From contig OZ020484.1 in the NCBI GenBank assembly GCA_963971405.1, positions 20,150,001 through 20,214,000 of the forward strand: DNA of 64,000 nucleotides, in the 5' to 3' direction. Each line of letters opens with the position of its first letter. The stretch's first letter is position 1. The stretch is from Psococerastis gibbosa. Its lineage: Eukaryota; Arthropoda; Insecta; Psocodea; Psocidae. Positions 26,581-38,035 of the stretch are shown here, piece after piece. The notes beneath the pieces are model-generated. The model made no database searches, was not told the DNA's origin, and worked only from the letters and a program-made list of their open reading frames with translations. Position numbers and translations under genes: made by a program.

Positions 26581-27723
26581 CGTAAAACTTAATATGCATT
26601 GATGTAGTGTGAAAACTGGACACCCAAAAAAAAAAAATTTCTGGCTACGCCGCTGGGTGCAGTTACAACTACCTAACAACAAAAAGTCATTATCGATACT
26701 TTATTCATTTAAGAGGGAGCTACGCATAATACGTAATATATGCAAGGTTGGGAGTAAGAGAGAACTCCAGCACTTTCATTCATCTAGTAGCCTAATGGAG
26801 TAATACGTCCATATTATAAGTGACAGCATTCCATTTGCAGTAAGAAAATAAAATTTAAACCGTTAATCTAATGACCTTTGGTCCTTTACTGCGTTCATTT
26901 TAGATTATTTCTATTCTAATTCTGTGGATGAGTGAAACCGCGGGCAGACCCGACCCTGGGATTTCGCCGCCCTGAGCAACAAGTCTTCCAGCGCCCCCTA
27001 CGTACACCATTAAAACAAAATGTATAGCGGAAGGAAATAGTAAGAAATACCACCAAAGTATAATAAGGTGTTTAAACTCTCAAGGTATACTTTAATTAAC
27101 TTGGGTATAAACATCAATGCTAAAGAATAGACCTCAAAGATGGATCAGCGCAGGATTAACACAAATGTACCGTACCGTATTTTCCTTGGCTTTCGTTCGG
27201 CAAAAGTTTTGACAACCTTATAGAAAAGTCAGTAGGCCTGCTTTCTTCAAAGTCATTATATTGTATATTATCATATCATCTTGTATCTACTCTAGCCAAA
27301 CATCTGGTTTTTGACAAGGATTTCACAACAGCAGGGTTCTTTTTGTGTATTTATTCATTTCAAATGCCCCCCCCCCCCCCCAAAGTTGGCGCCCTGGGCT
27401 AATGCCCATCCAGTCTGCCAGGTCAGGGCCTGGAACTGGGGACAGTGGATGAGCGAGTAAGCTTGGTGAGACACCGATCAACTACAGCACTGGAATGAGA
27501 ATTAGTGAGTTAAGTAGGTGAAAGTATAAATTTTCTTTACTAATGGTGGAAAGAAAATACAATTTCCTCATATTGATAAAAAACCACCTCTTTTACCGTT
27601 TTGCATGCGGTAGCTAGTAAGAAAGCGGAAAGTGCGGTAACAATTTCTCACCGCTAAAGAATATTAACTGAAATATTTTCACCACTGGAAGCATGTAAAT
27701 ATAGATTAGTTTATGGTAAGAGC

Positions 27724-28000
27724 CAGGGACGCCGAGTTATGAAAATTCTTGGGGGGGGGGGGGGGCAAGAATTCGGTACTCTGGAAAATATTAAGAAAAT
27801 GCATTGGTAAATGGTTACTTAAAATAACTAGAATGCACAAAACGTTGACCGATGTACACTCGCTCTTTCTATAAGATTATTGACTAAAGTTTATATCGAG
27901 GTTTTGTGCCTCTTCATTGCGAATGCTCTTTGCTTCTGGGGGGGGGGGGGGGCGCTGGGGCAAGATGGACCGTGCCCCCCCCCCCAAGTCGGCGTCCCTG
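27724..28000. mobile_element. hAT-like MITE with subterminal G and C tracts, 277 bp
   Basis: Ends CAGGGACGCCGAGTT and AAGTCGGCGTCCCTG are inverted repeats. A G tract follows the left end and a C tract precedes the right end. The flanks gtaagagc and gagagcag share only a shifted agagc, so the target duplication is doubtful or mutated. Confidence 0.65.
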
Positions 28001-28182
28001 GAGAGCAGAGAACCTATACCTACTGTATGTATGTAATATAAACAGCTAAGCTACGGTACGGAAAAATAAAGTAAAAACCCGATGAATTATTCTAAGTCTT
28101 TTAATTAATACCCCTATAGTTAATTAAGTGTAAGAGTGTTTTGGGGCTGCCTACATCGACCAGGTCAATCTGATCGACTTGC

Positions 28183-28447
28183 CATGGGCGCCGAGTTGTG
28201 AAAATTATTGGTATGGCCCAACATTGCCCGAGGAAATCTTATTTTCGGGGGGAAGGAGTCAATTTGCCCCCCCCCCTCCCCCAATAAACATATGGCTTCA
28301 ATCTGTACCTATCATTTTAATAAAAATAAATAATAAATATAAATAAATAAATTATCAAAATAACTTACACTAAAATATGAGGTGGTTATTCCTAAAATGA
28401 TTGGTATGGCCCGGGCCATACCAAGCCTTATGGAACCGGCGCCCATG
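28183..28447. mobile_element. hAT-like MITE, 265 bp, perfect 8-bp duplication
   Basis: Ends CATGGGCGCCGAG and CCGGCGCCCATG are inverted repeats. The flanks cgacttgc at 28175-28182 and 28448-28455 are identical. The arms also share ttggtatggccc. A C-rich tract lies near 28267. No coding frame is present. Confidence 0.85.
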
Positions 28448-28612
28448 CGACTTGCCATAGAAGGGCATGGTTGTCTTTACTAACAAGGTTAAGCTGCTGT
28501 TTTTCGACAGTTGATTGATTGGCAATGGTCATAATATGAATGGTTGGGGTACACTGACCCCAATAATTATGCTGTTCAAAGGGTCCCCAGACCTATGTCA
28601 GGTCAACACTCT

Positions 28613-28613
28613 A

Positions 28614-28649
<36 letters not shown>
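28613..28649. repeat. (AAT)n microsatellite
   Basis: About twelve uninterrupted AAT/ATA triplets, next to the poly-ATTT tail end of the SINE at 28669-28780. Confidence 0.9.
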
Positions 28650-28652
<3 letters not shown>

Positions 28653-28668
28653 AATAGCCTACATGTAT

Positions 28669-28780
28669 AAATAAATAAATAAATAGGGACTTTTTTGTTG
28701 TTCTATTACTTAGCCAACCTAGCGGAGTTAGGGCAATAAGCCCTCTCTTACACTCAGTTAGGAAAGCCCGGGATCACCTG
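28669..28780 (-). mobile_element. SINE copy, minus orientation, truncated
   Basis: Read on the minus strand it carries the family body (cccgggctttcctaactgag, gtgtaagagagggctta, ctccgctaggttggctaagt) and the attt tail. It stops at cacctg, where an unrelated sequence begins (cacatgggcacgtgccc). Confidence 0.7.
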
Positions 28781-28849
28781 CACATGGGCACGTGCCCAGG
28801 GCGACCAATTTTAGGGGCGGCAAATTTTTGGGTAATTTTGAGCATTTTG

Positions 28850-29260
28850 GAAGCGGCGCTGGTGGGCGGTGAGCACGCAGCACGATGCTAACGCGCGAAA
28901 TAGCGGTGGCGGCCGCTCAGCGCGGGGTGAGTGACCCAGAATGCGCGAAATTTAACTATAGGAAAATTATTTACCATGAAATTACTCATTTTCTCTAGCT
29001 ACTAGGCCTACTTGATAAATTGGAAAGCATGTTCGAGTAAACTCGGACCGGTTCTTTTTGTTAAAAACCAACATTTTGCCACCTAAAAAATACCTGAAGT
29101 AAGAAATCATAGGTAGAAAGGTTGCACAGAGAAATTATTATTTTTGGTCATTTTTCATGAAAATTGAGTCTTCATTCCCCCCCCCCCCTCTCCCCAGAAC
29201 CAAACTATCAAGGGGCAAGCGGCAGCAATTAGGTACATTTTGTTTGCATTAATAACGACT
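28850..29260. repeat. fragments of the large 34-38 kb repeat family
   Basis: Shared words with 34070-38035 include gaaaattatttaccatgaaattactc, ttggaaagcatgttcgagtaaactcgg, and, inverted, caaactatcaaggggcaagcg. The fragments are rearranged relative to the longer copies. No coding frame was seen. Confidence 0.6.
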
Positions 29261-29561
29261 AAAATATTTGTGCCGATACATGATCTTTCTGAAACTACAT
29301 GCAGCAAAATTCCACCTTGCACCCGCTGCGTAGTAGCGATTTCACTAACTTAAAATGATTTGTTAAACTTATTTAGTTGTGGGCCCTAAACCAAAAATAG
29401 ATTGTTTATCCCCAAAATTTTCCACCCTATAGGTGCACGGGTAGTACGCGTATTCGGAAATACATCATATATACTGTATATGTCACTCACTCAGTGAGTA
29501 ACAAAGTGAGAGGGGCGAGGAGGTAGGGGGGAGGCATCGGGGGAGAGACGTACCGCAATAA

Positions 29562-29634
29562 TATATAAGGGAGGATCTGCAATGATCAGCACTTCATTCT
29601 TCGGTAAGCAGCAGGACTAACAACTTCCTACTAA
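29562..29634 (+). promoter_or_regulatory. proposed core promoter and 5' UTR exon of the AKH gene
   Basis: TATATAAG lies at 29562-29569. A TCAGCAC initiator-like sequence follows at 29586-29592, then non-coding sequence ending in CTACTAA before a strong GTAAGT donor at 29635. The next good acceptor directly before a start codon is ttggttgcag at 31407-31416, upstream of the AKH coding exon. A 5' UTR intron just before the AUG is plausible for an AKH gene. The link is inference: no transcript evidence is available, and the TATA-initiator spacing is a little short. Confidence 0.35.
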
Positions 29635-30097
29635 GTAAGTTTCCCTTTGAATTTCAGCTCTTATACAATACTTTATACCAGAGGGCCAGGCCAGCCGCCA
29701 GACTATCTGGTTAAGGCTCAGCAGTGCAGTTACCAATATATTTATTGCAATCCTATGGCAATTCACACGTTAGCATACGGGAAGCATTACATTTTAATGC
29801 TAGCAGGCCAGTAGTGATGGTTCGCAACAGGCTGCGCTATAAAAGTGCGTGATTGATTTACCCTTACAATTCGCCAGTATAGGGACATTATTTTGATTGG
29901 TGATTCAAATGTGGTGCTTGGAGAGCAAATGCGAGGATTGCGCGTTTTTTGTACAAAGTCAAATTTCACAGTAAATATCCATTGTACAGTAAAAAATATA
30001 TCGCATCCTCATTTAGAAGGAATAATCCTCTCTTTTTATATATGCATGATATGTGGCAGTCATTTACACCAATCGGTCACAGTTTTTGAACTCCACA

Positions 30098-30342
30098 CAT
30101 GGACATGGACATGCTGTAGAGTAGAGGTACAGACTCTGACTTTCACCCGAAAGGTTGTTGGTTCGAGTCCCACACTTGCTACATTTTCTGGCCATGCTTC
30201 GGGGAGCATATAAAACAGGTGGTCCTGGGCTTTCCTAGTTGAGTGTAAGAGAGGGCTTTATAGCCCTAACTCGATCCGCTAGGTTGGTTTAGTAATAAGC
30301 TAGAACAAAGATAGTCAATATTTATTTATTTTATTTATTTAA
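30098..30342 (+). mobile_element. full-length tRNA-derived SINE
   Basis: The most complete copy of the family. The head carries a tRNA-like region with a canonical B box, GGTTCGAGTCC (about 30160-30170), and a weak A-box-like stretch around tagagtagaggtac. Then follow the body words shared by all copies (ggccatgcttcgg, caggtggtcctggg, gtgtaagagagggctttata, ctaggttggtttagtaata) and an attt-rich tail. It depends on LINE machinery for movement. Confidence 0.75.
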
Positions 30343-30879
30343 ACCGCACAACCCAATGTTCGATAACATTGTGGCCAATTAGTAGGTAGCTATTTTATAA
30401 GGTAGACGGGGGACACACTTGCTATATCATATTTAATAATCATTTCTCGTAAGGGATGTGATTTTTTTGACCGCTGCATATTGTATTCGATCGGTTTTCA
30501 AGGGATAGATTGTTAAACTTTTAATGTGTTCCCCCTCCAATTATTAAAAAAAAAAAAATGTATTGGCCTATGGTAATTGGGCATGGAAAAAGAAATTTAA
30601 TAATAATGATGATACAAACAGGCTAAGGATGGATAAACAAAAATGGCAATGGCGCCTCCAGTCCTCCACGGCTCCACAGCCCTCTATTTAGGGCGTCCTG
30701 GTTTGTGAGTGTGAGTTGTTCTATCACAGAATAAGGTTAGATGTTCTATATATAACTATTATATATGTCCCCACATATTCATAAATATATAGTCTATATA
30801 TTCCTTATAATATAATATATTCCAGGGAAGTTTATTTTGTTTATTACTTTTTTAATGACTGCTTATGGACCTAGGCCTA

Positions 30880-30985
30880 CCCATAGGTCCCTTGCTCATC
30901 CCAATGCCAACGACCCCCATGGATTTCGGACATTATGTTTGTATTGTTTCCGTATGAATTTTTGGCCGTTGGCAAACTGGTATAC
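30880..30985. repeat. interspersed repeat sharing a block with 21419-21520
   Basis: Same word order as the other copy. The sequence continues to about 31135 through cctacaccgtctacaagcga and a GAA-rich tract (31108-31130), which could be a retroelement tail. It lies between the proposed AKH first exon and its coding exon. Confidence 0.45.
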
Positions 30986-31215
30986 GTTCCCGATGTTAAC
31001 CTACACCGTCTACAAGCGATAATGGACAAGCTTAGACAAGCTTGCCATTGTCGCTATGAAACAGACGAAAGCATGACTTACCCAAGTACAGATACGAATA
31101 CAGATAAGAAGAAGAAGAAGATGAAGAAAATTCTATAAGTTGCCTTATCTATCATATTTTATACTGTATTTTATTGTTACAACTGTCATATGGCCCATTG
31201 ACTGATAATTTGACA

Positions 31216-31396
31216 CAGGCCCGTACCCAGGATTTAATTTGGGGGGGGGGGCAAGAACAATTTTTTTTATAAATGATAAGCACATCCATAGTGATTTTAG
31301 AATATTTAGCTAAAATTCTTACATTATTTTTTTATATTTTATCAAATTAAGGGAGGGCAAGGAGGCCATGCCCCCCCCCCCTTGGGTACGGGCCTG
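31216..31396. mobile_element. hAT-like MITE immediately upstream of the AKH coding exon, 181 bp
   Basis: Ends CAGGCCCGTACCCAGG and CTTGGGTACGGGCCTG are inverted repeats, with a G tract just inside the left end and a C tract just inside the right. The 8-bp flanks atttgaca at 31208-31215 and 31397-31404 are identical. The right duplication ends 12 bp before the acceptor boundary (31416) and 13 bp before the AKH start codon. Confidence 0.88.
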
Positions 31397-31417
31397 ATTT
31401 GACACGTTGGTTGCAGA

Positions 31418-31663
31418 ATGCGGTGCGCAGGATGGTTGTCTTTGGTTTTGGTGTTGGTAGCCAGCAGCCTGTGCTTCGCCCAGCTCAACTTCACGCCCTC
31501 GTGGGGCAAACGATCGCCAATGAGCTCCAGTGACGTCAACAGGTGTAAGGCATCCCTAGACTCCGTCAACTTCATCCTCAAACTGCTGATGCAGGAAGTC
31601 CAGAAGGTAGCGGAATGCGAAAGGGTGGGTTTGGAGCCATTAAACTCAGTTGGCCACCTATAA
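31418..31663 (+). CDS. Akh: adipokinetic hormone (AKH) precursor
   Basis: Secreted neuropeptide precursor; AKH is released from the corpora cardiaca and mobilises fat-body lipid and sugar through a GnRH-related receptor. Residues 1-21 are a signal peptide (hydrophobic LVLVLVASSLCFA). The mature octapeptide QLNFTPSW (22-29) follows at once, then GKR (30-32), giving a pyroglutamate N-terminus and an amidated C-terminus after dibasic cleavage. The remaining 49 residues are the AKH-associated peptide with two cysteines (NRCK and AECE), as in other AKH precursors. An acceptor-like ttggttgcag ends one base before the ATG, so the 5' UTR is probably spliced. The tail after AECER (VGLEPLNSVGHL, stop) is longer than usual; GAAAGG|GTGGGT there could be a donor to a last exon not found. 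The gene sits among transposons. Confidence 0.9.
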   Translation: MRCAGWLSLVLVLVASSLCFAQLNFTPSWGKRSPMSSSDVNRCKASLDSVNFILKLLMQEVQKVAECERVGLEPLNSVGHL

Positions 31664-32140
31664 CTTATCTCTAGCTCTGTTGAATTTGGTACTGTATTTT
31701 GGGGACTGCTAACTAGGCTATGTTGCAAATTTAATTAAAAATCTATATTTACTGTATTAATTGTATATTTCTTTACATAATACCGAAATTGTTACAGAAT
31801 AACGAGGTTTTGTTGGGTATGTTGGTATACTACAATACCTACCAATGCAATGCAGGCAGTTGAAAATGGTATCCCTTCAATAGCGTCGCCAGCTCTCGAG
31901 CTACTTTTATAATGACCTGGCTGGTTTTTTGGCATGTGTACCTGAATGAGGTACCTACGCAAGGCTATAAGTAAAAGTACGTCAGGGTTCATTTTTATAG
32001 TATGGTACCTGCACGGTAATTTAATTTTTCACATTTTATTACACATTCTATTACAGTTTTACCAGCTATAAAGACTGAATTAAAAAAAAAAATATATATA
32101 TATATATGTGCCTTACATGCACCTATACAGTATATAAAGG

Positions 32141-32572
32141 GTCATCCATTAATCACGTGATGCTTTTTTTAAACATTTTTTACCCCCCCCCCCCTCCCCC
32201 ATGGTGATACGTGGTGAGGTTTAACACTACCCCCTCCCCACCACCAAAAATCACGTGTATTTTATAGTAGGTACCTACAAAGAATCTTAAAATTTTTATA
32301 ATATTATTTTTAAATACAGGTATAGAGTATAATCTAATTTTATTCTATTGTAGAAAATTAAGGACCATGATAAAAATGTCTAGACAAAAAGGTTGCAGGT
32401 TGTTTTTGACTGGCATAAAAACAATATTGAAGGAAGGTGTAAATGTGCATTTGACGAAAAAATAAATACACGTGATATCTTACTATACCTCCTGCCCCCT
32501 TGTGATATTTCGTGATTTTTGCTGAACCCCCCCCCCCCTTTCGAACCTCACTTGATTAATGGACGGCCCCTA
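32141..32572. mobile_element. TIR element with poly-C tracts, class uncertain
   Basis: The left end GGGTCATCCATTAATCACGT and the right end, read inward, GGGGCCGTCCATTAATCAAG are inverted repeats. The two ends share cacgtga/tcgtga words, and C tracts lie inside both. No clear target duplication was found. The gggtcatccattaa word also occurs alone near 2949. Confidence 0.5.
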
Positions 32573-33044
32573 ATAAGTACATATCTAAGCTACAGACTAC
32601 ATCATATACAGTATCTAGGCACTATACCTTTTTTTAACGAAAGTCCATTATATCCGGCAGTGTTCAAACTCAAATTAATTTATTCCAATTCTTCAAACAA
32701 CACCAGGTTTACATTTAAAAAAAATTAATTCGGGGGGGGGGGGGGTCCGGACCCCGTGGACCATCCCCCTGGGCTTGGCCATGGCCTACCCCATCCAACC
32801 AAATAGGTACTTCAGACTAGACTTGAAATTTAGATAAAAATTCGCACGTTGTTTGGTGTATAACTTGGTGTAACTATGGTGTGTAACTTAAACCGAAACA
32901 ACTGAACAGTGAACCTGAACAGGTACCGTACACGAAGGATTATCAGTTTCGGGCATCCCTTTTGAATTGCTTGGACGCAAATTTTTGGGCAGATTTAAAA
33001 GGTATACTTTATTGTAAATTATCTTCTTCTTCTGTAGTTACAAT

Positions 33045-33450
33045 CTAGCGATTGGTTTGCAGCAAATCTTTCCACCTCCTTCTCCACTCCTCCCTGTCTT
33101 GGGCCGTTCTCTTGAGTTCCAAGTAGGTTCCGCATCTCATATCTTTCTTGAGGTCTTCTGCGTACGCCTTTTTTGGTCGCCCTCTTGCATTGGTACCTTC
33201 GATTGTGCCTTCTATTATGGTGCTTAAGAGTCCTTCCTGTCTGATAAGGTGACCCATCCATTTTGCTCTTCTCACCGAAATGGAGGCAATTAGGGATCTT
33301 TTATCATTTATCCTTTGAAGTACCTCATCATTCGTTATGTGGTCTCTCCAAGATATTTTCATCATTCTCCTATAGCACCACATTTCGAAAGCCTCCAGCT
33401 TCTTTTTGCTTCTTTCGTGTATGCGCCATGCATGTAAATTATATTCATTC
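33045..33450 (-). pseudogene. LINE polyprotein C-terminal relic
   Basis: The minus-strand translation reads HERSKKKLEAFEMWCYRRMM, then KISWRDHITNDEVLQRI, AKWMGHLIRQEGLLSTIIEG and GRPKKAYAEDLKKDM. This is the well-known tail of RTE-type endonuclease-reverse transcriptase proteins. The catalytic core is absent, so the insertion is 5' truncated. Confidence 0.8.
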
Positions 33451-33548
33451 TTAATTCCTCTTTCACGCCACGCTATATTTGTTGCTATCAGTTAAGGTAA
33501 GGGGTTCGGCTCTATTGTTCAACCAGAACATATCCAGCACAGGGGAAG

Positions 33549-33783
33549 CCCGGTACACACAGACGATTCCCTCAGTCGTGATTTGTGGACCTCTTTTTCC
33601 ATTGTAGGCTTGGTGAAGGGTGGTAGGTGGAAACTGACAGAGTCTACGGTATTTCAGAAGATTTCTATGATCTGGCGTGCTGTCGCCTTCACGCCAGCTT
33701 CCGATTTCAGAAATCGACAAGAAATCTTCTGCTGACAATAGAAAAGTCATCGGCAAATCGCGCCTGCGTTTGTACCGGGCCGT
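33549..33783. mobile_element. possible TIR element (GCCCGGTACACAC ends)
   Basis: GCCCGGTACACACAGACG at the left and GTTTGTACCGGGC at the right are inverted. They resemble the ends of the element at 41769-42186 (GGCCCGGTTCACAC...GTGTGTACCGGGCC). No duplication was found. Confidence 0.4.
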
Positions 33784-34069
33784 AAGAAATACCATTGAAT
33801 ATATAACACTATAGAATGGTCACGACGGTCAAATATTGCAAACAGGCTTTTCTGGTGAAAAACCTACAAACTAGAAAAAAGGTCGGACGTCCCGCTGGTG
33901 TCAGCCCATTGTGCAATTCGTCAGGGTCCAACTCGTCACATCTTTACCAGGGACGGTCTAAATACCCTCACTATGCAATACTCTCAATTTCTTCCTGCCC
34001 CTTCAATTGGCTGCCTACTTTAATAATGGCCAGTGGTATATACTGTACATATTTTATTACTTACCAATT

Positions 34070-37000
34070 TATACGTAGTATAAGGAAAGCTTTGTGATGG
34101 CCGAAATTATCGATTCCGAGATTTCAACGGATTTACACGTTTTCAGGAACCCAAAAAAGTGGTTTTTACGAAATGTCTGTCTGTCTGTCTGCCTGTGCAT
34201 CGATTTCCGGGCAAACTAAGCAGTCGATTTTGATGAAATTTAGCATGTAGGTTTACAAAAATCATACCTCGGAATCGTTTTTTTTATTTTGGGCCAATTC
34301 AATTTGGGGGGGGTTTTATTCACAAAAAACTCCCAAAAAACGTCTAAAAAAATTATTTCTCAAAAATGACTCCAACGATTTCTTTTAAATTCTCATATAT
34401 TGTAGTTGTTGTTAATGCTGACAAATTGCGGGGGGTCGCTTGCCCCTTGATAGTTTGCTTCTGGGGGTAAAAAAATAAAAATAACTAAATTTTAATGAGA
34501 AATGACTAAAAAATAATTTTTCTGCGAAACCTTTCTATCGTTGATTTCTACATTCAGGCATGTTTTAGGTGTTAAATTGAGTAACTAAACCGGATAGGTT
34601 GCTCTCCCAAAAAAATATTTGATTTTGCACAAAAAATTATTTTTTGAAAAAATGATAGAAAATTCGCGCTCCTGCCATTATTGCTGTGTGGTAATTAATG
34701 TGTTGGTCTGACCTATCTAGAATTTATCTCACTTCCAGTGACGTCAGGTGGACAACCCCCCCCCCCCCCCGAGATATCGGAAATTTAACAACTGGAAAAT
34801 CATTTACCATGAAATTACTCATATTCCCTATCTACTAATGTTGATAAATTGGAAGCATGTTCGAGTAAACTCGGACCGGTTCTTTTATTTGACCTAGCAT
34901 TGTACTTCTGCTCAGCATAGGCTTTCCATCAATAGCTTATTTTGGAATTGCAGATGATTTAATTAGACTTAATGGATCTATTGTAAAATACTAAATCTAC
35001 CTATTATTATTTTGAAGCCGTATGTGAGAGTTTCTTCAAATTCAAATTGGAATAATGCTAAGGCGGCTATTCCACTGGTCAATTATACTTCAAATTTGAT
35101 TTTGTCATTGACGGAAAATCTTCAATGATGCTTTATTTATTTTTACACCACATTCCACTGGTTTTCAACAATTGATCATTTTTGTTTTCAATTTTTTCCA
35201 AATTTGTAAGTTTGCCCGCAGTCTTTCTCAAAAAACTAAAAAAAAACGTTTAAAAAAATTATTTCTCAAAAGCGGTTCCAACGATTTCTTTTAAATTCAT
35301 ATATATTGTAGTCAATATTAATGTTAATAAAATGCGGGAGGTCGCTTGCCGCAAGATAGTTTGCTTCTGGGGGTAAAAAATATAAAAAAAAATATTAAGG
35401 AAAAATGACTATAACAAATAATTTTCGTTGATTTCTACTTTCAGGCATGTTTAAGGTGTTATATTGAGTAACGAAACCGGACAGGTTGCTTTCCCAAAAA
35501 AAATTATTTTTGTGCAAAAAATTATTTTTTTAAAAGATGATAGAAAAAAACGGTCACGAGGTATGATTTTTGTGAACCTACATGTTAAATTTCTTTTAAA
35601 TTAACCGAGTAGTTTGCCCAGAAATCGATGAACAGACAGAGTGGCAGACAGGCGGACAGAGCGATAGACAGACATTTTGTAAAAACCACTTTTTTGGGTT
35701 CCTGGGACCTCAAAACGTGTAAATCTGTTGAAATCTCGCAATCGAAAATTTCGACCATGACAAAGCTTTCCTTATATAGGTACTACGTATAAATTGGAGA
35801 GCAATAAATAAAGAATTTTGTTGTTGTTTCTATGACTAAAACAACCTAGCGGAGTTAGGGCTATAAAGCCCTCTCTTACTCTCAACTAGGAAGGCCCGGG
35901 ATCACCTGACGTCACTGGAGGTGGGGTAACCTCAATAAATTTAGAAATCTATAAAACTCCATTCTATCTAGTGTATGCTGTAACCATTTGGGTAGGGGGG
36001 GGGGGGGTCCGGAACCCAAGGACCCCCTCTGGCAATCGCCTAGGATATCACCTACCCCAAAGCACTGAATTAATCGATGGCATTGCATATTCTAGACCGG
36101 TCAGACAACACATTACCCCACAGGAATAATGGCAGGGCACGCAATGCATTTGACCGTGAATTTTCTATCATTTTTTCAAAAAATAATTTTTTGTGCAAAA
36201 TCAAATATTTTTTTGGGAGAGCAACCTATCCGGTTTAGTTACTCAATTTAACACCTAAAACATGCCTGAAGGTAGAAATCAACGATAGAAAGGTTGCGCA
36301 GAAAAATTATTTTTTAGTCATTTCTCATTAAAATTTAGTTATTTTTATTTTTTTACCCCCCGAAGCGAACTATCAAGGGGCAAGCGACCCCCCGCATTTT
36401 ATAAACATTAATAACGACTACAATATATGTGAATTTAAAAGAAATCGTTGGAGCCGTTTTTGAGAAATAATTTTTTTAGACGTTTTTTTTGGAGTATTTT
36501 GAGAATAAAACCCCCCCAAATTGAGTTAGCCCAAAATAAAAAAAATAGTCCCGAGGTGTGATATTTATACGTAGTATAAGGAAAGCTTTGTGACGGTCGA
36601 AATTTTCGATTCCGAGATTTCAACGGATTTACACGTTTTAAGGTCCCAGGAACCCAAAAAAGTGGTTTTTACGAAATGTCTGTCTGTCTGTCTGTCGGTC
36701 TGTCTGTCTGTGCGTCGATTTCCGGGTAAACTAGTCGGTCGATTTTGATGAAATTAGGCATGTAAGTTCACAAAAATCATGCCTCGGGACCATTTTATTT
36801 TATTTTATTTTGGGATAACTCAATTTGGGGGGGGGGGGGGGTTTATTTTCAAAAAACTTCAAAAAAACGTCTAAAAAAATTATTTCCCAGAAACGGCTCC
36901 AACGATTTCTTTTAAATTCACATATATTGTAATTGTTGTTAATATTGATGAAATGCAGGGGGTCGCTTGCCCCTTGATAGTTTGCTTCTGGGGGTAAAAA

Positions 37001-38035
37001 AATAAAAATGACTAAATTTTAAAGAAAAATGACTAAAAAAATTTTCTGCGACACCTTTCTATCGATGATTTCGACCAGGTATGTTTTAGTTGTTAAATTG
37101 AGTAACGAAACCGGACAGGTTGCTTTCCCAAAAAAGTATTTTGTTTTGTACAAAAAATTGTTTTTTTTTTTTTTTTAAATGATAGAAAATTCACGCTCAC
37201 GTGCCCTGCCAGTATTGCTGTGTGGTAATGTGTTGGTCTGACCTATCTAGAATGTACCTCACCACCAGTGACGAGTGACGTCAGGTGGACAACCCCCCCC
37301 CCCCCAAGATATCGGAAATTTAACCTTGGAAAATTATTTACCATGAAATTACTCATTTTCTCTATCTACTAATTTTTATAAATTGGAAAGCATGTTCGAG
37401 TAAACTCGGACCGGTTCTTTTTATTTTGGGCTAACTCAATTTGGGGGGGTTTCATTCTCAAAAAACTCCAAAAAAACGTCTAAAAAATGATTTCGCCAAA
37501 ACGGCTCCAACGATTTCTTTTAAATTCACATATCTTGTAGTCGTTATTAATGTTAACAAAATGCAGGGGGTCGCTTGCCCCTTGATAGTTTGCTTCTGGG
37601 GGTAAAAAAATTAAAATAACTCAATTTTCATGAAAAATTGTTAAAAAATAATTTTTCTCGGTACCTTTCTATTGATTATTTCTACCTTCAGGCATGTTTT
37701 AGGTGTTAAATTGATTAACGAAACCGGACAGGTTGCTTTCCCAAAAAACCATTTGGTTTTGAGCAAAAATTTTGGTTTTTGAAAAAATGATAGAAAATTT
37801 ACGCTTAAATGCATTGCGTGCCCTGCCATTATTGCTGTGTGGTATTGTGTTGGTCTGACCTATCTAGAATTTAACTCATCTCCAGTGACATCAGGTGCTA
37901 CAACCCCCCCCCCCCCCGAAATATCGGAAATGTAACTATAGGAAAATTATTTACCATGAAATTATTCATTTTCTCTATCTGCTAATTTTGATAAATTGGA
38001 AAGCATGTTCGAATAAACTCGGACCGATTCTTAGA
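34070..38035. repeat. mosaic of a large AT-rich repeat family in alternating orientation
   Basis: At least four partial copies share one word order: a tacgtagtataaggaaagcttt end, tttcaacggatttacacgttt, a (GTCT)n tract, tttccgggcaaactag, ttgatgaaatt, tcaatttggggggg, caacgatttcttttaaatt, ggtcgcttgccccttgatagtttgc, caggcatgtttta, and finally cagtgacgtcaggtgg followed by a C tract. Copies run forward from about 34070, 36560 and 37420 and inverted from about 36520 back to 35570. No transposase or RT frame was found, so it is either non-autonomous or a degraded core. Other copies: 28850-29260 and 61490-62010. Confidence 0.75.
35803..35909 (-). mobile_element. SINE copy, minus orientation, inside the large repeat
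   Basis: On the minus strand it reads gatcccgggccttcctagtt, gagtaagagagggctttata, ctccgctaggttgttt, then a tail of attt/gcaataaataaa. The junction with acgtcactggagg marks a boundary with the host repeat. Confidence 0.7.

Noticed and set aside
31342..31728. 128-residue minus-strand frame opposite the AKH coding exon
   Set aside because: It is the shadow of the AKH exon and its flanking MITE; no family resemblance, and the plus strand has signal peptide, hormone and cleavage site.
32141..38035. CRISPR-like or satellite array suggested by recurring words
   Set aside because: Repeat units are hundreds of bases long, dispersed, in both orientations and in an intron-containing eukaryotic genome; no regular short repeat-spacer pattern.
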